Assembly (NCBI GenBank): GCA_020024155.1
Contig: JAHHUE010000007.1
Span: forward strand, 1-39,266
Reading direction: 5' to 3'
DNA length: 39,266 nucleotides
From: Oscillospiraceae bacterium
GTDB lineage: Bacteria > Bacillota > Clostridia > Oscillospirales > Ruminococcaceae
Both the position numbers and the translations under genes were made by a program. The notes below the pieces were generated by a model. That model searched no databases, was not told the origin of the DNA, and saw nothing but the letters and a program-made list of their open reading frames with translations. Below, piece after piece: positions 23,072 through 31,596 of the stretch. Each line of letters starts with the position of its first letter. Position 1 is the stretch's first letter.

Positions 23072-24370
23072 GTGTTACAAACATTTAAAAATGCATGGAA
23101 AATTGAGGATCTTCGCAAAAAGATGATATATACTTTTATGATTCTTGTTATATTCCGTTTGGGATGTAAAATTGCAGTTCCTTTTGTTAATCCAGAAGCA
23201 TTGCAGAGTATGCTCTCTGTTGGTGACGGTAATATGCTTGGTTTCCTTAATATGCTTACTGGTGGTGCATTCGCAAATGCAACAATATTTGCTCTTGGCG
23301 TAACCCCTTACATCAACTCATCAATTATTATCACTCTTTTGACAGTTGCTATTCCTTATTTGGAACAACTTTCAAAAGAAGGTGAAGAAGGCAGAAGAAA
23401 AATTGGTAAGATTACAAGATATACAGCAACAGGTTTTGGTGCAGCATTATCAATTGCTTACTACTTCTTGCTTAGAAGACAGAATGCCCTTCTTTATACA
23501 GAAGGTCTTGCTGGCTGGTTCAGTGCTATCGTAATCATAGCTTCATTCCTTGCTGGTACAATGCTCCTTATGTGGCTTGGCGAACAAATTGACAAAAAAG
23601 GTGTTGGTAACGGTATCTCATTGTTGATTTTCGCAGGTATCATCTCTGGTGCATCTACAACAGTTAAAATCTTTGTTGATATGATTAAAGATGCAATTCA
23701 AAACCAAAAAACACAAAACTTTATCCTTGTTCCACTCTTTATAATATTTGGTATTGCTGTAGTTGCTTTTGCAGTTATCCTTTCAAAAGGTGAAAGAAGA
23801 ATTCCAGTTCAATATGCAAAAAGAGTTGTTGGCAACAAGATGATGGGTGGTCAAAACACTCACTTGCCAATCAAAGTTAATATGTCAGGCGTTATGCCAA
23901 TTATCTTTGCAAGTGCTCTTGTTTCAATCCCAGGTACAATCAGCAGATTTGTAAATGTAACAAGTCCTTTCTGGATTAGTTTCCTAAGCGTATTTAACTA
24001 CAACAGTTTCTTGTACGCAGTTATTTACTTGTTGCTGATAATAGTATTTAACTATTTCTATGTATCAATCCAATATAATCCAGTTGAAATTGCAAATAAC
24101 TTGCGTAAAAATAATGGTGTGATTCCAGGCTTCCGTCCAGGTAAACACACACAAGATTTTATTACAAAAGTATTGAGCAAAATCACATTTATAGGTGCTC
24201 TTTTCCTTGGTGTTGTTGCAATCTTGCCAATTGTTGTTGGTAATATTACAAATACAGGTATCCAAATGGGTGGTACTTCCCTCTTGATTATTGTTGGTGT
24301 TGCACTCGATACAGCTCAACAGCTTGAATCACAGATGGTTATGCGTCATCATAAGGGCTTCCTTAAATAA
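23072..24370 (+). CDS. secY: Protein translocase channel subunit SecY
   Basis: SecY, 432 aa, forms the ten-helix protein-conducting channel used by SecA (encoded at 34350) and by ribosomes. Landmarks are FRLGCKIAVPFVNPEAL, the plug-side region with LGVTPYINSSIIITLL, GKITRYTA in cytoplasmic loop C2 and the YYFYVSI-like NYFYVSIQYNPVEIANNLRK with FRPGKHT of loop C5. The start is GTG at 23072, preceded by GAGGTG overlapping the end of rplO. adk follows after 15 nt. Confidence 0.97.
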   Translation: MLQTFKNAWKIEDLRKKMIYTFMILVIFRLGCKIAVPFVNPEALQSMLSVGDGNMLGFLNMLTGGAFANATIFALGVTPYINSSIIITLLTVAIPYLEQLSKEGEEGRRKIGKITRYTATGFGAALSIAYYFLLRRQNALLYTEGLAGWFSAIVIIASFLAGTMLLMWLGEQIDKKGVGNGISLLIFAGIISGASTTVKIFVDMIKDAIQNQKTQNFILVPLFIIFGIAVVAFAVILSKGERRIPVQYAKRVVGNKMMGGQNTHLPIKVNMSGVMPIIFASALVSIPGTISRFVNVTSPFWISFLSVFNYNSFLYAVIYLLLIIVFNYFYVSIQYNPVEIANNLRKNNGVIPGFRPGKHTQDFITKVLSKITFIGALFLGVVAILPIVVGNITNTGIQMGGTSLLIIVGVALDTAQQLESQMVMRHHKGFLK

Positions 24371-24385
24371 TAGGAGAAAAATAAT

Positions 24386-25015
24386 ATGAATATTATATTA
24401 TTAGGTGCTCCTGGTGCTGGTAAAGGCACACAGGCAGAAATTATTTGCGAAAAACTTTCTATCCCAACAATCTCAACAGGTGCTATCCTTCGTCAAGCTA
24501 TGAAAGACGGCACAGAAATGGGCCTTAAAGCAAAAAGCTTTATCGAAGCTGGTGCTTTGGTACCAGACGAAGTTATCATCGGTATTGTAAAAGAAAGACT
24601 TAGTGAAGATGACTGCAAAAATGGCTTTATTCTTGATGGTGTTCCAAGAACAATTGCACAAGCAAAAGCAATTGATGAAATGGGCATAAGAATTGATATG
24701 GCTCTTGATATTGAAGTTAAAGATGAAACTATCATCGAAAGAGTAAGTGGCAGAAGAGTTTGCGCTTGCGGTGCTTCATATCATATTAAATATAAACCAA
24801 GTGCAACCGAAGGTGTTTGCGACAAGTGTGGCGGCGCTCTTACAATCCGTAAGGACGACGAACCACAAACAGTTCTTGACCGTTTGACAACATACCATGA
24901 ACTTACAGAACCTCTTAAAGATTTTTATAGAGAAAAAGGTATTTTGGTTGAAATTTATGGTGAAGGTACTGTTGACGAAACAACTCAGTTGGTACTCAAA
25001 GCTTTAGAGGTGTAA
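24386..25015 (+). CDS. adk: Adenylate kinase
   Basis: Adk interconverts ATP + AMP and 2 ADP in the cytoplasm. The 209-aa protein has the P-loop GAPGAGKGTQA (residues 7-17), the AMP-binding LDGVPRTIAQA, and a zinc-type LID. The LID's first cysteine pair is C126-x-C128, one residue tighter than the usual CxxC; the second is C145-x2-C148. Zinc binding is therefore likely but slightly irregular. AGGAG lies upstream of the ATG. Location between secY and map is classic for Firmicutes. Confidence 0.97.
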   Translation: MNIILLGAPGAGKGTQAEIICEKLSIPTISTGAILRQAMKDGTEMGLKAKSFIEAGALVPDEVIIGIVKERLSEDDCKNGFILDGVPRTIAQAKAIDEMGIRIDMALDIEVKDETIIERVSGRRVCACGASYHIKYKPSATEGVCDKCGGALTIRKDDEPQTVLDRLTTYHELTEPLKDFYREKGILVEIYGEGTVDETTQLVLKALEV

Positions 25016-25019
25016 TACT

Positions 25020-25769
25020 GTGATTATTGTTAAAAGTCCCACTGACATAGAACAAATGTCAAAAGCCTGCAAGCTATCTGCTCAGGTTCTGCAATACGCA
25101 GGGGAACAGATTAACTCAGGTATGTCAACTTATGAGCTAGACAAACTAATATACGACTATATCACTGCACACGGCGGTAGGCCTAATTTCTTGAATTATG
25201 GTGGATTTAAAGGAAGTGCTTGCATATCTTTGAATGATGAAGTTATACATGGACTTCCTGATAAGAAGAAAATAATCAGAAGTGGTGATATAGTTAGTAT
25301 AGATGTGGGTGCCGAAATAAATGGCTGGCAAGGTGATAATGCTTACACATTTGCTGTGGGGCAAGTTTCACCATCAGCTGAAAAATTGTTGAGAGTCACA
25401 AAAGAGTGCTTGTCACTCGGTATAGCGGCTGCAAAACCTGGCAACAGGATTGGTGACATCGGCAATGCAGTGCAAACCCACGCAGAACAAAACGGATTTT
25501 CTGTAGTTCGTGAATATGTAGGTCACGGCATAGGCAGAGATTTGCATGAAGACCCAGAAGTTCCAAACTATGGAGCAAAAGGCAGAGGTCCAAGACTTAT
25601 GCCAGGTATGACAATTGCGATTGAACCTATGATTAACGAAGGAACATGTTCCGTTAAAGTCCTGCCTGACGGTTGGACAGTAAAGACCAAAGATGGATTG
25701 CTTTCAGCTCATTTTGAGAATACAATTGCAATCACTCAAAATGGTCCGGTTATATTAACTACCGTTTAA
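25020..25769 (+). CDS. map: Type I methionine aminopeptidase
   Basis: Map removes the N-terminal Met from nascent proteins. The 249-aa product shows the full metal-ligand set: His near GLPDKK (EVIHGLP), Asp in VSIDVGA, Asp in GDNAYTF, His in YVGHGIGRDLHEDP, Glu in IEPM and the C-terminal Glu in FENTIAIT. The start is GTG at 25020, with GAGGTG from the end of adk as the ribosome-binding site. The KOW gene follows after 12 nt. Confidence 0.97.
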   Translation: MIIVKSPTDIEQMSKACKLSAQVLQYAGEQINSGMSTYELDKLIYDYITAHGGRPNFLNYGGFKGSACISLNDEVIHGLPDKKKIIRSGDIVSIDVGAEINGWQGDNAYTFAVGQVSPSAEKLLRVTKECLSLGIAAAKPGNRIGDIGNAVQTHAEQNGFSVVREYVGHGIGRDLHEDPEVPNYGAKGRGPRLMPGMTIAIEPMINEGTCSVKVLPDGWTVKTKDGLLSAHFENTIAITQNGPVILTTV

Positions 25770-25781
25770 TGAGAGGCAACT

Positions 25782-26030
25782 ATGAGCTTAGAAATAGGAA
25801 CAGTAGTTAAATCTCTTAAGGGCAGAGACAAAGAAAAGTATTTCTGTGTTGTTGGCATAGAAGAGAAATCTGCTTTAATTTGTGATGGTAAACAACGAAA
25901 GTTAGATAAACCAAAACACAAAAGTTTAAAGCATCTCAAGATTACTCAACACAAATTGCAAACAGAAACTCTGCAAGTAAATAAACATATTTATAAGGCT
26001 TTAAAAAGTCTAAATATATCGGAGGAATAA
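25782..26030 (+). CDS. KOW-domain RNA-binding protein (L14e/L6e/L27e-like)
   Basis: This 82-aa basic protein begins with a KOW-type strand-loop-strand (GTVVKSLKGRDKEKYFCVVG) followed by a Lys-rich segment DKPKHKSLKHL. Small proteins of this sort are found between map and infA in many Clostridia and are annotated as KOW domain RNA-binding or L14e-like. The role is not established; ribosome association is inferred from position and charge. GAGAGG lies before the ATG, and infA starts 1 nt after its stop. Confidence 0.88.
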   Translation: MSLEIGTVVKSLKGRDKEKYFCVVGIEEKSALICDGKQRKLDKPKHKSLKHLKITQHKLQTETLQVNKHIYKALKSLNISEE

Positions 26031-26031
26031 A

Positions 26032-26250
26032 ATGGCTAAAGACGACGTAATCGAAGTTGAAGGTACAGTAGTAGAGGCAATGCCTAATGCTATGTTTCTC
26101 GTAGAACTTGCAAATGGTCACCGTTTGCTTGCTCACATCTCAGGAAAACTTAGAATGAATTTCATTCGTATATTACCAGGCGATAAGGTAACATTGGAAA
26201 TGTCACCTTACGATTTAACCAAAGGACGCATCACTTGGCGTTCTAAATAG
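26032..26250 (+). CDS. infA: Translation initiation factor IF-1
   Basis: IF-1, 72 aa, is an OB-fold protein that occupies the 30S A site during initiation. The usual sequence is seen: AKDDVIEVEGTVVEAMPNAM, HISGKLRMNFIRILPGDKV and SPYDLTKGRITWR. GGAGG precedes the ATG, overlapping the end of the KOW gene. rpmJ starts 25 nt after the stop. Confidence 0.98.
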   Translation: MAKDDVIEVEGTVVEAMPNAMFLVELANGHRLLAHISGKLRMNFIRILPGDKVTLEMSPYDLTKGRITWRSK

Positions 26251-26275
26251 GCATATTTTTAAGGAGGTTACAATT

Positions 26276-26389
26276 ATGAAGGTAAAACCTTCCGTAAAAC
26301 CAATGTGCGAAAAATGCAAAGTTATCAAACGCAAAGGTCGTGTTATGGTAATTTGCGTAAATCCAAAACACAAACAACGTCAAGGTTAA
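26276..26389 (+). CDS. rpmJ: 50S ribosomal protein L36, zinc form
   Basis: L36 (bL36), 37 aa: MKVKPSVKPMCEKCKVIKRK followed by GRVMVICVNPKHKQRQG. The zinc ligands Cys11, Cys14, Cys27 and His32 are all present. AAGGAGG lies 8 nt before the ATG. Too short for simple open-frame screens but certain by sequence and position between infA and rpsM. Confidence 0.98.
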   Translation: MKVKPSVKPMCEKCKVIKRKGRVMVICVNPKHKQRQG

Positions 26390-26420
26390 TTTGACAATTA
26401 TATAAACAGGAGGTACTGTT

Positions 26421-26792
26421 ATGGCTCGTATATCAGGTGTTGACTTACCAAGAGAAAAACGAGTAGAAATTGGCCTTACCTACATCTATGGTATTGGTCT
26501 TGCTACATCCCAGAAGCTTCTCGCAGCAGCTGGCGTTAATCCAGACACTAGAGTAAAAGACCTTACAGATGACGAAGTACAGGCAATCAGAGATCAAATT
26601 GAAGCAAAACAACTTACAGTAGAAGGCGACCTTCGCAGACAGACAGCTCTTGACATCAAGAGACTTATCGAAATCGGCTGCTACCGTGGTGTTAGACATC
26701 GTAAAGGCTTACCAGTTCGTGGTCAAAGATCAAAGACTAATGCAAGAACACGCAAAGGTCCAAAGAGAACTGTAGCTAACAAGAAGAAATAA
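26421..26792 (+). CDS. rpsM: 30S ribosomal protein S13
   Basis: S13 (uS13), 123 aa, in the 30S head forms bridges to L5 and touches P-site tRNA with its tail. MARISGVDLPREKRVEIGLT, IYGIG, and the C-terminal RGVRHRKGLPVRGQRSKTNA (outline) with RKGPKRTVANKKK are diagnostic. GGAGG lies upstream. Confidence 0.98.
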   Translation: MARISGVDLPREKRVEIGLTYIYGIGLATSQKLLAAAGVNPDTRVKDLTDDEVQAIRDQIEAKQLTVEGDLRRQTALDIKRLIEIGCYRGVRHRKGLPVRGQRSKTNARTRKGPKRTVANKKK

Positions 26793-26810
26793 TTAAGGAG
26801 GCATTGCGAA

Positions 26811-27203
26811 ATGGCAGTTAAAAAGACAGTTACTCGTAAAAGAGTACAGCGTAAGAACATTGAACGTGGTGCTGCTCATATTCAGTCTACATTTAACAAC
26901 ACAATTGTTACAATTACTGATATTCAGGGCAACGCAATTTCTTGGGCAAGTGCCGGCGGCCTCGGTTTCAGAGGTTCCAGACAGGCAACACCTTATGCTG
27001 CACAAATGGCAGCAGAAACAGCTGCAAAAGCAGCTATGGAACACGGCCTTAAAACCGTTGAAGTTTACGTAAAAGGTCCTGGTCAAGGTCGTGAAGCAGC
27101 TATAAGAGCACTTCAGGCAGCAGGATTAGAGGTAAATATGATCAAGGACGTTACCCCTATCCCACACAACGGTTGTCGTCCACCAAAAAGAAGACGCATC
27201 TAA
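26811..27203 (+). CDS. rpsK: 30S ribosomal protein S11
   Basis: S11 (uS11), 130 aa, lies on the 30S platform near the E site. The blocks GAAHIQSTFNNTIVTITD, SAGGLGFRGSRQATPYAAQ and the C-terminal DVTPIPHNGCRPPKRRRI are standard. AAGGAGG lies before the ATG; rpsD follows after 15 nt. Confidence 0.98.
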   Translation: MAVKKTVTRKRVQRKNIERGAAHIQSTFNNTIVTITDIQGNAISWASAGGLGFRGSRQATPYAAQMAAETAAKAAMEHGLKTVEVYVKGPGQGREAAIRALQAAGLEVNMIKDVTPIPHNGCRPPKRRRI

Positions 27204-27218
27204 TAAGGAGGAATTACA

Positions 27219-27839
27219 ATGGCAAGATATACAGGCGCAGTTTGTCGTCAGTGCCGTAGAGAAGGTCAAAAACTTTTCTTGAAAGGCGAAAGATGCTACT
27301 CTGATAAATGTGCACTTGCAAGAAGAAGCTTTGCTCCAGGTCAACACGGTCAGGCTCGCAAAAAATCTTCTGAATATGGCATTCAGTTAAGAGCAAAACA
27401 GAAAGCAAAAAGATATTATGGCGTACTCGAAAGCCAGTTTGCAAAATATTTCGATATGGCTGAAAATAAACAGGGTATCGCTGGTGAAAATCTGCTTAAG
27501 ATCCTTGAAAGCAGACTTGACAATGTTGTTTACACAGCTGGCTTAGGCATGAGCCGTCGTCAAGCTAGACAACTTGTTTTACACCGTCACTTCACAGTTA
27601 ATGGTCAGACAGTTAATATCCCTTCTTTCCTCGTAAAACCAGGTGATGTTATCGAAGTTCGTGGCTCAGCATGTGAAAAAATTAAAGAAAACGTTGAGAA
27701 AAACGCAAGCCGTCCAGTACCAATGTGGATGTCATTTGATAAAGACGCACTTAAAGTTGTTGTAAATCGTCTTCCAGAAAGAAGCGAAATCGAACTTGAC
27801 GTTGAAGAACAGCTTATCGTTGAACTTTACTCAAAATAA
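27219..27839 (+). CDS. rpsD: 30S ribosomal protein S4, zinc form
   Basis: S4 (uS4), 206 aa, nucleates 30S assembly and regulates its own synthesis in several bacteria. This is the zinc-bearing type with Cys9, Cys12, Cys26 and Cys31; the S4 RNA-binding domain is present (SRLDNVVYTAGLGMSRRQAR, then HFTVNGQTVNIPSF). GGAGG lies before the ATG. A 65-nt gap separates it from rpoA and contains a small CCG-GCAT-CGG hairpin. Confidence 0.98.
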   Translation: MARYTGAVCRQCRREGQKLFLKGERCYSDKCALARRSFAPGQHGQARKKSSEYGIQLRAKQKAKRYYGVLESQFAKYFDMAENKQGIAGENLLKILESRLDNVVYTAGLGMSRRQARQLVLHRHFTVNGQTVNIPSFLVKPGDVIEVRGSACEKIKENVEKNASRPVPMWMSFDKDALKVVVNRLPERSEIELDVEEQLIVELYSK

Positions 27840-27904
27840 CCCACTCCGGCATCGGGAATGCAAATTAAGAAGCAGCCTTAGTTGTATCATAGGAGGGTTT
27901 ACAA

Positions 27905-28855
27905 ATGATAGAAATCGAAAAACCAAGAATAGAAACAGCCGTTTTGTCAGAAGATGGTCAATACGGAAAGTTTGTTGTTGAACCTCTTGAAAGAGGCTTT
28001 GGCACAACACTTGGCAACTCTTTGAGAAGAATTCTTCTCTCCTCTTTGCCAGGTGTGGCTGTTACAAGTATCAAAATTGATGGCGTTGTACATGAATTTA
28101 CATTTGTTAATGGTGTAAAAGAAGATGTTACAGAAATCGTTTTGAATGTTAAAGGTATTACAGCTAAACTTTTCTGTGATGAAGCAAAGACAGTTCGCAT
28201 AAATGCAGTTGGTCCATGCGAAGTTACAGCAGGTTCAATTGAAACAGATGGCGATATTGAAATTTTAAATCCAGATTGGCACATTGCAACTTTGAGCGAA
28301 GGCGCAAAACTTGTAATGGAACTGACATTTGACAGAGGCCGTGGATATGTTCCGGTTGATAAAAGCAAAAAAACACAGGAATTCATTACTTTGGGTGTGT
28401 TGCCAGTAGACAGTATCTATACACCTGTTTTAAAGGTTAACTACTCGGTAGAAAATACTCGTGTTGGACAGATAACAGACTATGACAAACTTACATTAGA
28501 AGTTTGGACAAACGGTGTTATCAATGCTAATGAAGCTATGAGCATTGGTGCAAGAATACTTATAGAACATTTGAATCTATTTGTAGGCTTGTCTGATGAT
28601 GTAGCTCTGCCTAAGATGGTTGAAAAAGACGAAACATCTCAAGTTAAAACACTTGAAATGACAATTGAAGACCTCGATTTGTCTGTTCGTTCCTTCAACT
28701 GCTTAAAGAGAGCAGGTATTCATACAGTTGAAGACCTCGTAAACAAAACCGAAGGTGAAATGATGAAAGTTAGAAACCTCGGTAGAAAGAGCTTTGAAGA
28801 AGTTATGCAAAAGCTTGCTTCTCTGGGCTACAAGTTTCCAAAAGACGAAGACTAA
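27905..28855 (+). CDS. rpoA: DNA-directed RNA polymerase subunit alpha
   Basis: RpoA, 316 aa, dimerises to start polymerase assembly and contacts UP elements and activators. The N-terminal domain has GKFVVEPLERGFGTTLGNSL and RRILLSSLPG; a linker follows near residue 235; the C-terminal domain has LDLSVRSFNCLKRAGIHTVE and the helix-hairpin-helix NLGRKSFEEV. GGAGGG lies 6 nt before the ATG. rplQ follows after 36 nt. Confidence 0.98.
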   Translation: MIEIEKPRIETAVLSEDGQYGKFVVEPLERGFGTTLGNSLRRILLSSLPGVAVTSIKIDGVVHEFTFVNGVKEDVTEIVLNVKGITAKLFCDEAKTVRINAVGPCEVTAGSIETDGDIEILNPDWHIATLSEGAKLVMELTFDRGRGYVPVDKSKKTQEFITLGVLPVDSIYTPVLKVNYSVENTRVGQITDYDKLTLEVWTNGVINANEAMSIGARILIEHLNLFVGLSDDVALPKMVEKDETSQVKTLEMTIEDLDLSVRSFNCLKRAGIHTVEDLVNKTEGEMMKVRNLGRKSFEEVMQKLASLGYKFPKDED

Positions 28856-28891
28856 TATATAGTCTACACACATAGTAAAGGAGTGACTCAA

Positions 28892-29233
28892 ATGCCAGGT
28901 ACAAGAAAACTCGGCAGATCCACAGACCATCGCAGAGCTATGATGCGTGCTATGGTAACATATTTGCTTGAAAACGGCAAAATTGAAACCACAGTAACAA
29001 GAGCTAAAGAAGTTCGCGCAATGGCTGAAAAAATGATTACTCTCGGCAAAGAAAATACTTTGCACTCAAAAAGACAGGTATACAGCTATGTAACAAAAGA
29101 AGCTGTTGCTAAAAAAGTTTTTGACGAAATCGCACCAAGCTACGAAGGCCGTAACGGTGGTTACACAAGAATCATCAAAATTGGCGCTCGTCGTGGTGAC
29201 GCTGCAGAGATGGCAATCATTGAATTGGTTTAA
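28892..29233 (+). CDS. rplQ: 50S ribosomal protein L17
   Basis: L17 (bL17), 113 aa, near the tunnel exit. RKLGRSTDHRRAMMRAMVT and the C-terminal GGYTRIIKIGARRGDAAEMA are typical. ATG at 28892 gives the standard MPGTRKLGR start with AAGGAG 9 nt upstream; the in-frame GTG three codons earlier overlaps that site. It is the last gene of the ribosomal unit. Confidence 0.98.
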   Translation: MPGTRKLGRSTDHRRAMMRAMVTYLLENGKIETTVTRAKEVRAMAEKMITLGKENTLHSKRQVYSYVTKEAVAKKVFDEIAPSYEGRNGGYTRIIKIGARRGDAAEMAIIELV

Positions 29234-29250
29234 TGCAATAATTTAAGAAT

Positions 29251-29292
29251 AATCCTACAATCTTTCTTATGAAGGATTGTGGGATTTTTTTG
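29251..29292 (+). terminator. Strong terminator ending the ribosomal operon
   Basis: Twelve-bp arms AATCCTACAATC (29251-29262) and GATTGTGGGATT (29275-29286), with one G-U pair, run directly into seven T. Confidence 0.93.
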
Positions 29293-29450
29293 TATAAAAA
29301 TATACATTAAAAGGGTAATTTATTATTTTTATTCATAATATTTTTATAGCTTTTTTCAAAATTATGTAGTACAATATAGATTGATATTATGCGTTAAGAT
29401 ATATATTTTATATATGTGTAACACAATAATTATGAAAAGAGGTAAAAATA

Positions 29451-31445
29451 TTGCAAAACAATAAACGAACTACAAGAAAGTCTCGTAATAATGGGAATTC
29501 TCCAGTAGATACTTTTAAATCATACTGGAATGATACAGTTAAAATTGTAAAAGCAGTGATAAAAAAAGCTAAGGCAGGCAGCAAACAGCACATTGCTATC
29601 CTTGTTTGTGGAGCTGTTATTTTGCTTTCTATTATAGGGCTTGCAATATGGGGAATTTATAGTGCTGTCGCATCTCCAAATGTTGATGTTGACACAACTG
29701 ATACAGTTGAAATTGACCCTAATGCAGATGATAATTACGATAAAAATGCATCATCTTTTGATAAGGATAAATTCTCTGGTACTGTGTTGCCAGAAGGCAA
29801 AGACGCAGGACAAGAATATATTGACGGTACATTATTTATAGGAGACTCAAACATTGTTCGTTCTCTTATGTATGATGTAACTGGCACAACATGGGAAAAT
29901 GTTATAGGCGCTATCAGTATGGGTATTCAACATATTGCATCTTCACCAGAAAAATTTGTTAAATTTACAACACCCAAAGAACCAGTTGATGTACTTACTG
30001 CTGTTCAAATGATACAGCCAAAGAGAATAATTATTACATTTGGTACTAATAACGCAAACTGGAAAGTTGAAACTTTTATTAAAGAATATAAAAAAGCATT
30101 AAAAGCAATCAACGAGGCTTATCCTTATGCTGATATTATTGTTAACAGTATACCACCAGTAGATAGAATAAGAGATTATCCACACATTACAATGCAACAA
30201 ATTGATACATTTAATACAGCACTTGCTGAAATGTGTGAAAGTGAAGGATACAAATTCCTTAATAGTGCAGAAGTTTTGAAAGATGATGAATCTGGCTTTG
30301 CAAAAAAAGATTATACAATTGAAGATGGTATCCATTTAAGTAAAATTGGTTTTGAGGCTATGTTTAATTATATAAGAACTCATCCTTATGAAACAGAAGA
30401 CCGTCGTCCAGAGTTAAAATATCGTCCAAAACGAAATGAAAAAGAAATGCCAAATATCGGGGAAGACCCAGTAGCCATTAGAGGTTCTGTAAAAGTTAAA
30501 TTTGTATCTAATAATTATGACCTTGGTACAATTGATGGCGAAGTTGAACAAAGAGTTAAATATACACGCTCATCAAAAACTGTAAAAGCTGTTCCAAAAA
30601 CTGATAATGGTGGTTATTTTGTTGGTTGGGAAGTTTCTCAAGGAAGTGTATCGAACCCAGCAGCAGAATCAATTTCATACAAAGTGCCACAACTTTCAGA
30701 AAATATTACAGAAGTAAATGTTGTTGCTAAATTTGCTCAAGTTGGCCTTGATATATCAAGAACTTCTCTTTCTCTTGAAAATAATACATCAGCAAATCTT
30801 TCAGCATCATTAAATACTGAAAAATATACTGGTAACAGAGAAATAACATGGTCAAGTTCTAACCCAGAAGTTGCAGTTGTTGATGGAAGCGGGAAAGTAA
30901 CAGCAGTAGGCAACGGTACAGCTAAAATTACTGCATCTATTCTTAATGGAAAAATTACAGCTAGTTGTTCAGTAACTGTTGATGATGTTTTGAAAAGCAT
31001 ATCAATAAAGTCTAAACAAAATACAAATAAAGTTATTGCTGGTAAAATAGTGGAACTTTACATTGTAGCTAACCCAGAAGGCGCAAAAGTTGGAAATGCT
31101 GTATGGACTTCAAGTGATTCTTCAATTGCAAAAGTAGATAGCGTTACAGGAATTGTTACAACATATAAACCAGGTAATGTAACTATTACTGCATCTATAA
31201 ATGGTGGAAAACTTACTGCAACATATAATATTGAATGTGTTAGTGATTCAAGTTCAAGTCAAACACCAAGTTCAAGCGAAACACCAAGTTCAAGTGAAAC
31301 ACCAAGTTCAAGCGAAACACCAAGTTCAAGCGAAACACCAAGTTCAAGTGAAGCACCAAGTTTAAGTGAAACACCAACTTCAAGTGAAATAGTGCCTGAA
31401 CCAGAACCTGAGCAAAAACCAGAAACGGAACAAGGTAATAAATAA
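29451..31445 (+). CDS. Membrane-anchored SGNH hydrolase with Ig-like domains and hexapeptide-repeat tail
   Basis: A 664-aa surface protein. A basic N-terminus and one membrane helix (about 48-74) anchor it. An SGNH/GDSL hydrolase domain follows (about 125-310): GDSN with Ser133, GTNN at 198-201, and DGIH with Asp292 and His295, so the catalytic residues are present. Next come a beta-rich region (about 345-435) and two Big_2-type Ig-like domains (about 436-515 and 520-595, each with a W-SS-(N/D) strand and GxVT). It ends in seven to eight SSSETP-type repeats and a Pro/Glu tail, without LPXTG. The start is TTG with AGAGGT upstream; no in-frame ATG fits. A role in deacetylating or de-esterifying envelope glycan is inferred. 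Confidence 0.85.
   Translation: MQNNKRTTRKSRNNGNSPVDTFKSYWNDTVKIVKAVIKKAKAGSKQHIAILVCGAVILLSIIGLAIWGIYSAVASPNVDVDTTDTVEIDPNADDNYDKNASSFDKDKFSGTVLPEGKDAGQEYIDGTLFIGDSNIVRSLMYDVTGTTWENVIGAISMGIQHIASSPEKFVKFTTPKEPVDVLTAVQMIQPKRIIITFGTNNANWKVETFIKEYKKALKAINEAYPYADIIVNSIPPVDRIRDYPHITMQQIDTFNTALAEMCESEGYKFLNSAEVLKDDESGFAKKDYTIEDGIHLSKIGFEAMFNYIRTHPYETEDRRPELKYRPKRNEKEMPNIGEDPVAIRGSVKVKFVSNNYDLGTIDGEVEQRVKYTRSSKTVKAVPKTDNGGYFVGWEVSQGSVSNPAAESISYKVPQLSENITEVNVVAKFAQVGLDISRTSLSLENNTSANLSASLNTEKYTGNREITWSSSNPEVAVVDGSGKVTAVGNGTAKITASILNGKITASCSVTVDDVLKSISIKSKQNTNKVIAGKIVELYIVANPEGAKVGNAVWTSSDSSIAKVDSVTGIVTTYKPGNVTITASINGGKLTATYNIECVSDSSSSQTPSSSETPSSSETPSSSETPSSSETPSSSEAPSLSETPTSSEIVPEPEPEQKPETEQGNK
31250..31386 (+). 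repeat. 18-bp tandem repeat within the SGNH hydrolase gene
   Basis: The unit CCAAGTTCAAG[CT]GAAACA recurs about 7.6 times, encoding P-S-S-S-E-T. Central copies are near-identical and the two ends are diverged, the usual look of a repeat that expands and contracts by slippage while staying in frame. Confidence 0.9.
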
Positions 31446-31456
31446 TATATAAAATA

Positions 31457-31490
31457 AAACAGCGGTAATTTAATTATCGCTGTTTTGTTT
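31457..31490 (+). terminator. Terminator after the SGNH hydrolase gene
   Basis: Arms AAAACAGCG (31457-31465) and CGCTGTTTT (31478-31486), extended inward by A/T and G-U pairs and followed by T-rich sequence. Confidence 0.88.
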
Positions 31491-31596
31491 ATAATAGACT
31501 TTTAATTTATGGTATGGTATTATATTAAATACTGTTTTATGATAATATAAAATATTAAAATATTATAAATGCTATTCTTAGCAAAAGGAGAAAATT

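Noticed and set aside
26391..26419. TTGACA between rpmJ and rpsM as an internal promoter
   Set aside because: The only -10 candidate at 17 bp (TACTGT) overlaps the rpsM ribosome-binding site; a chance match in AT-rich DNA is more likely.
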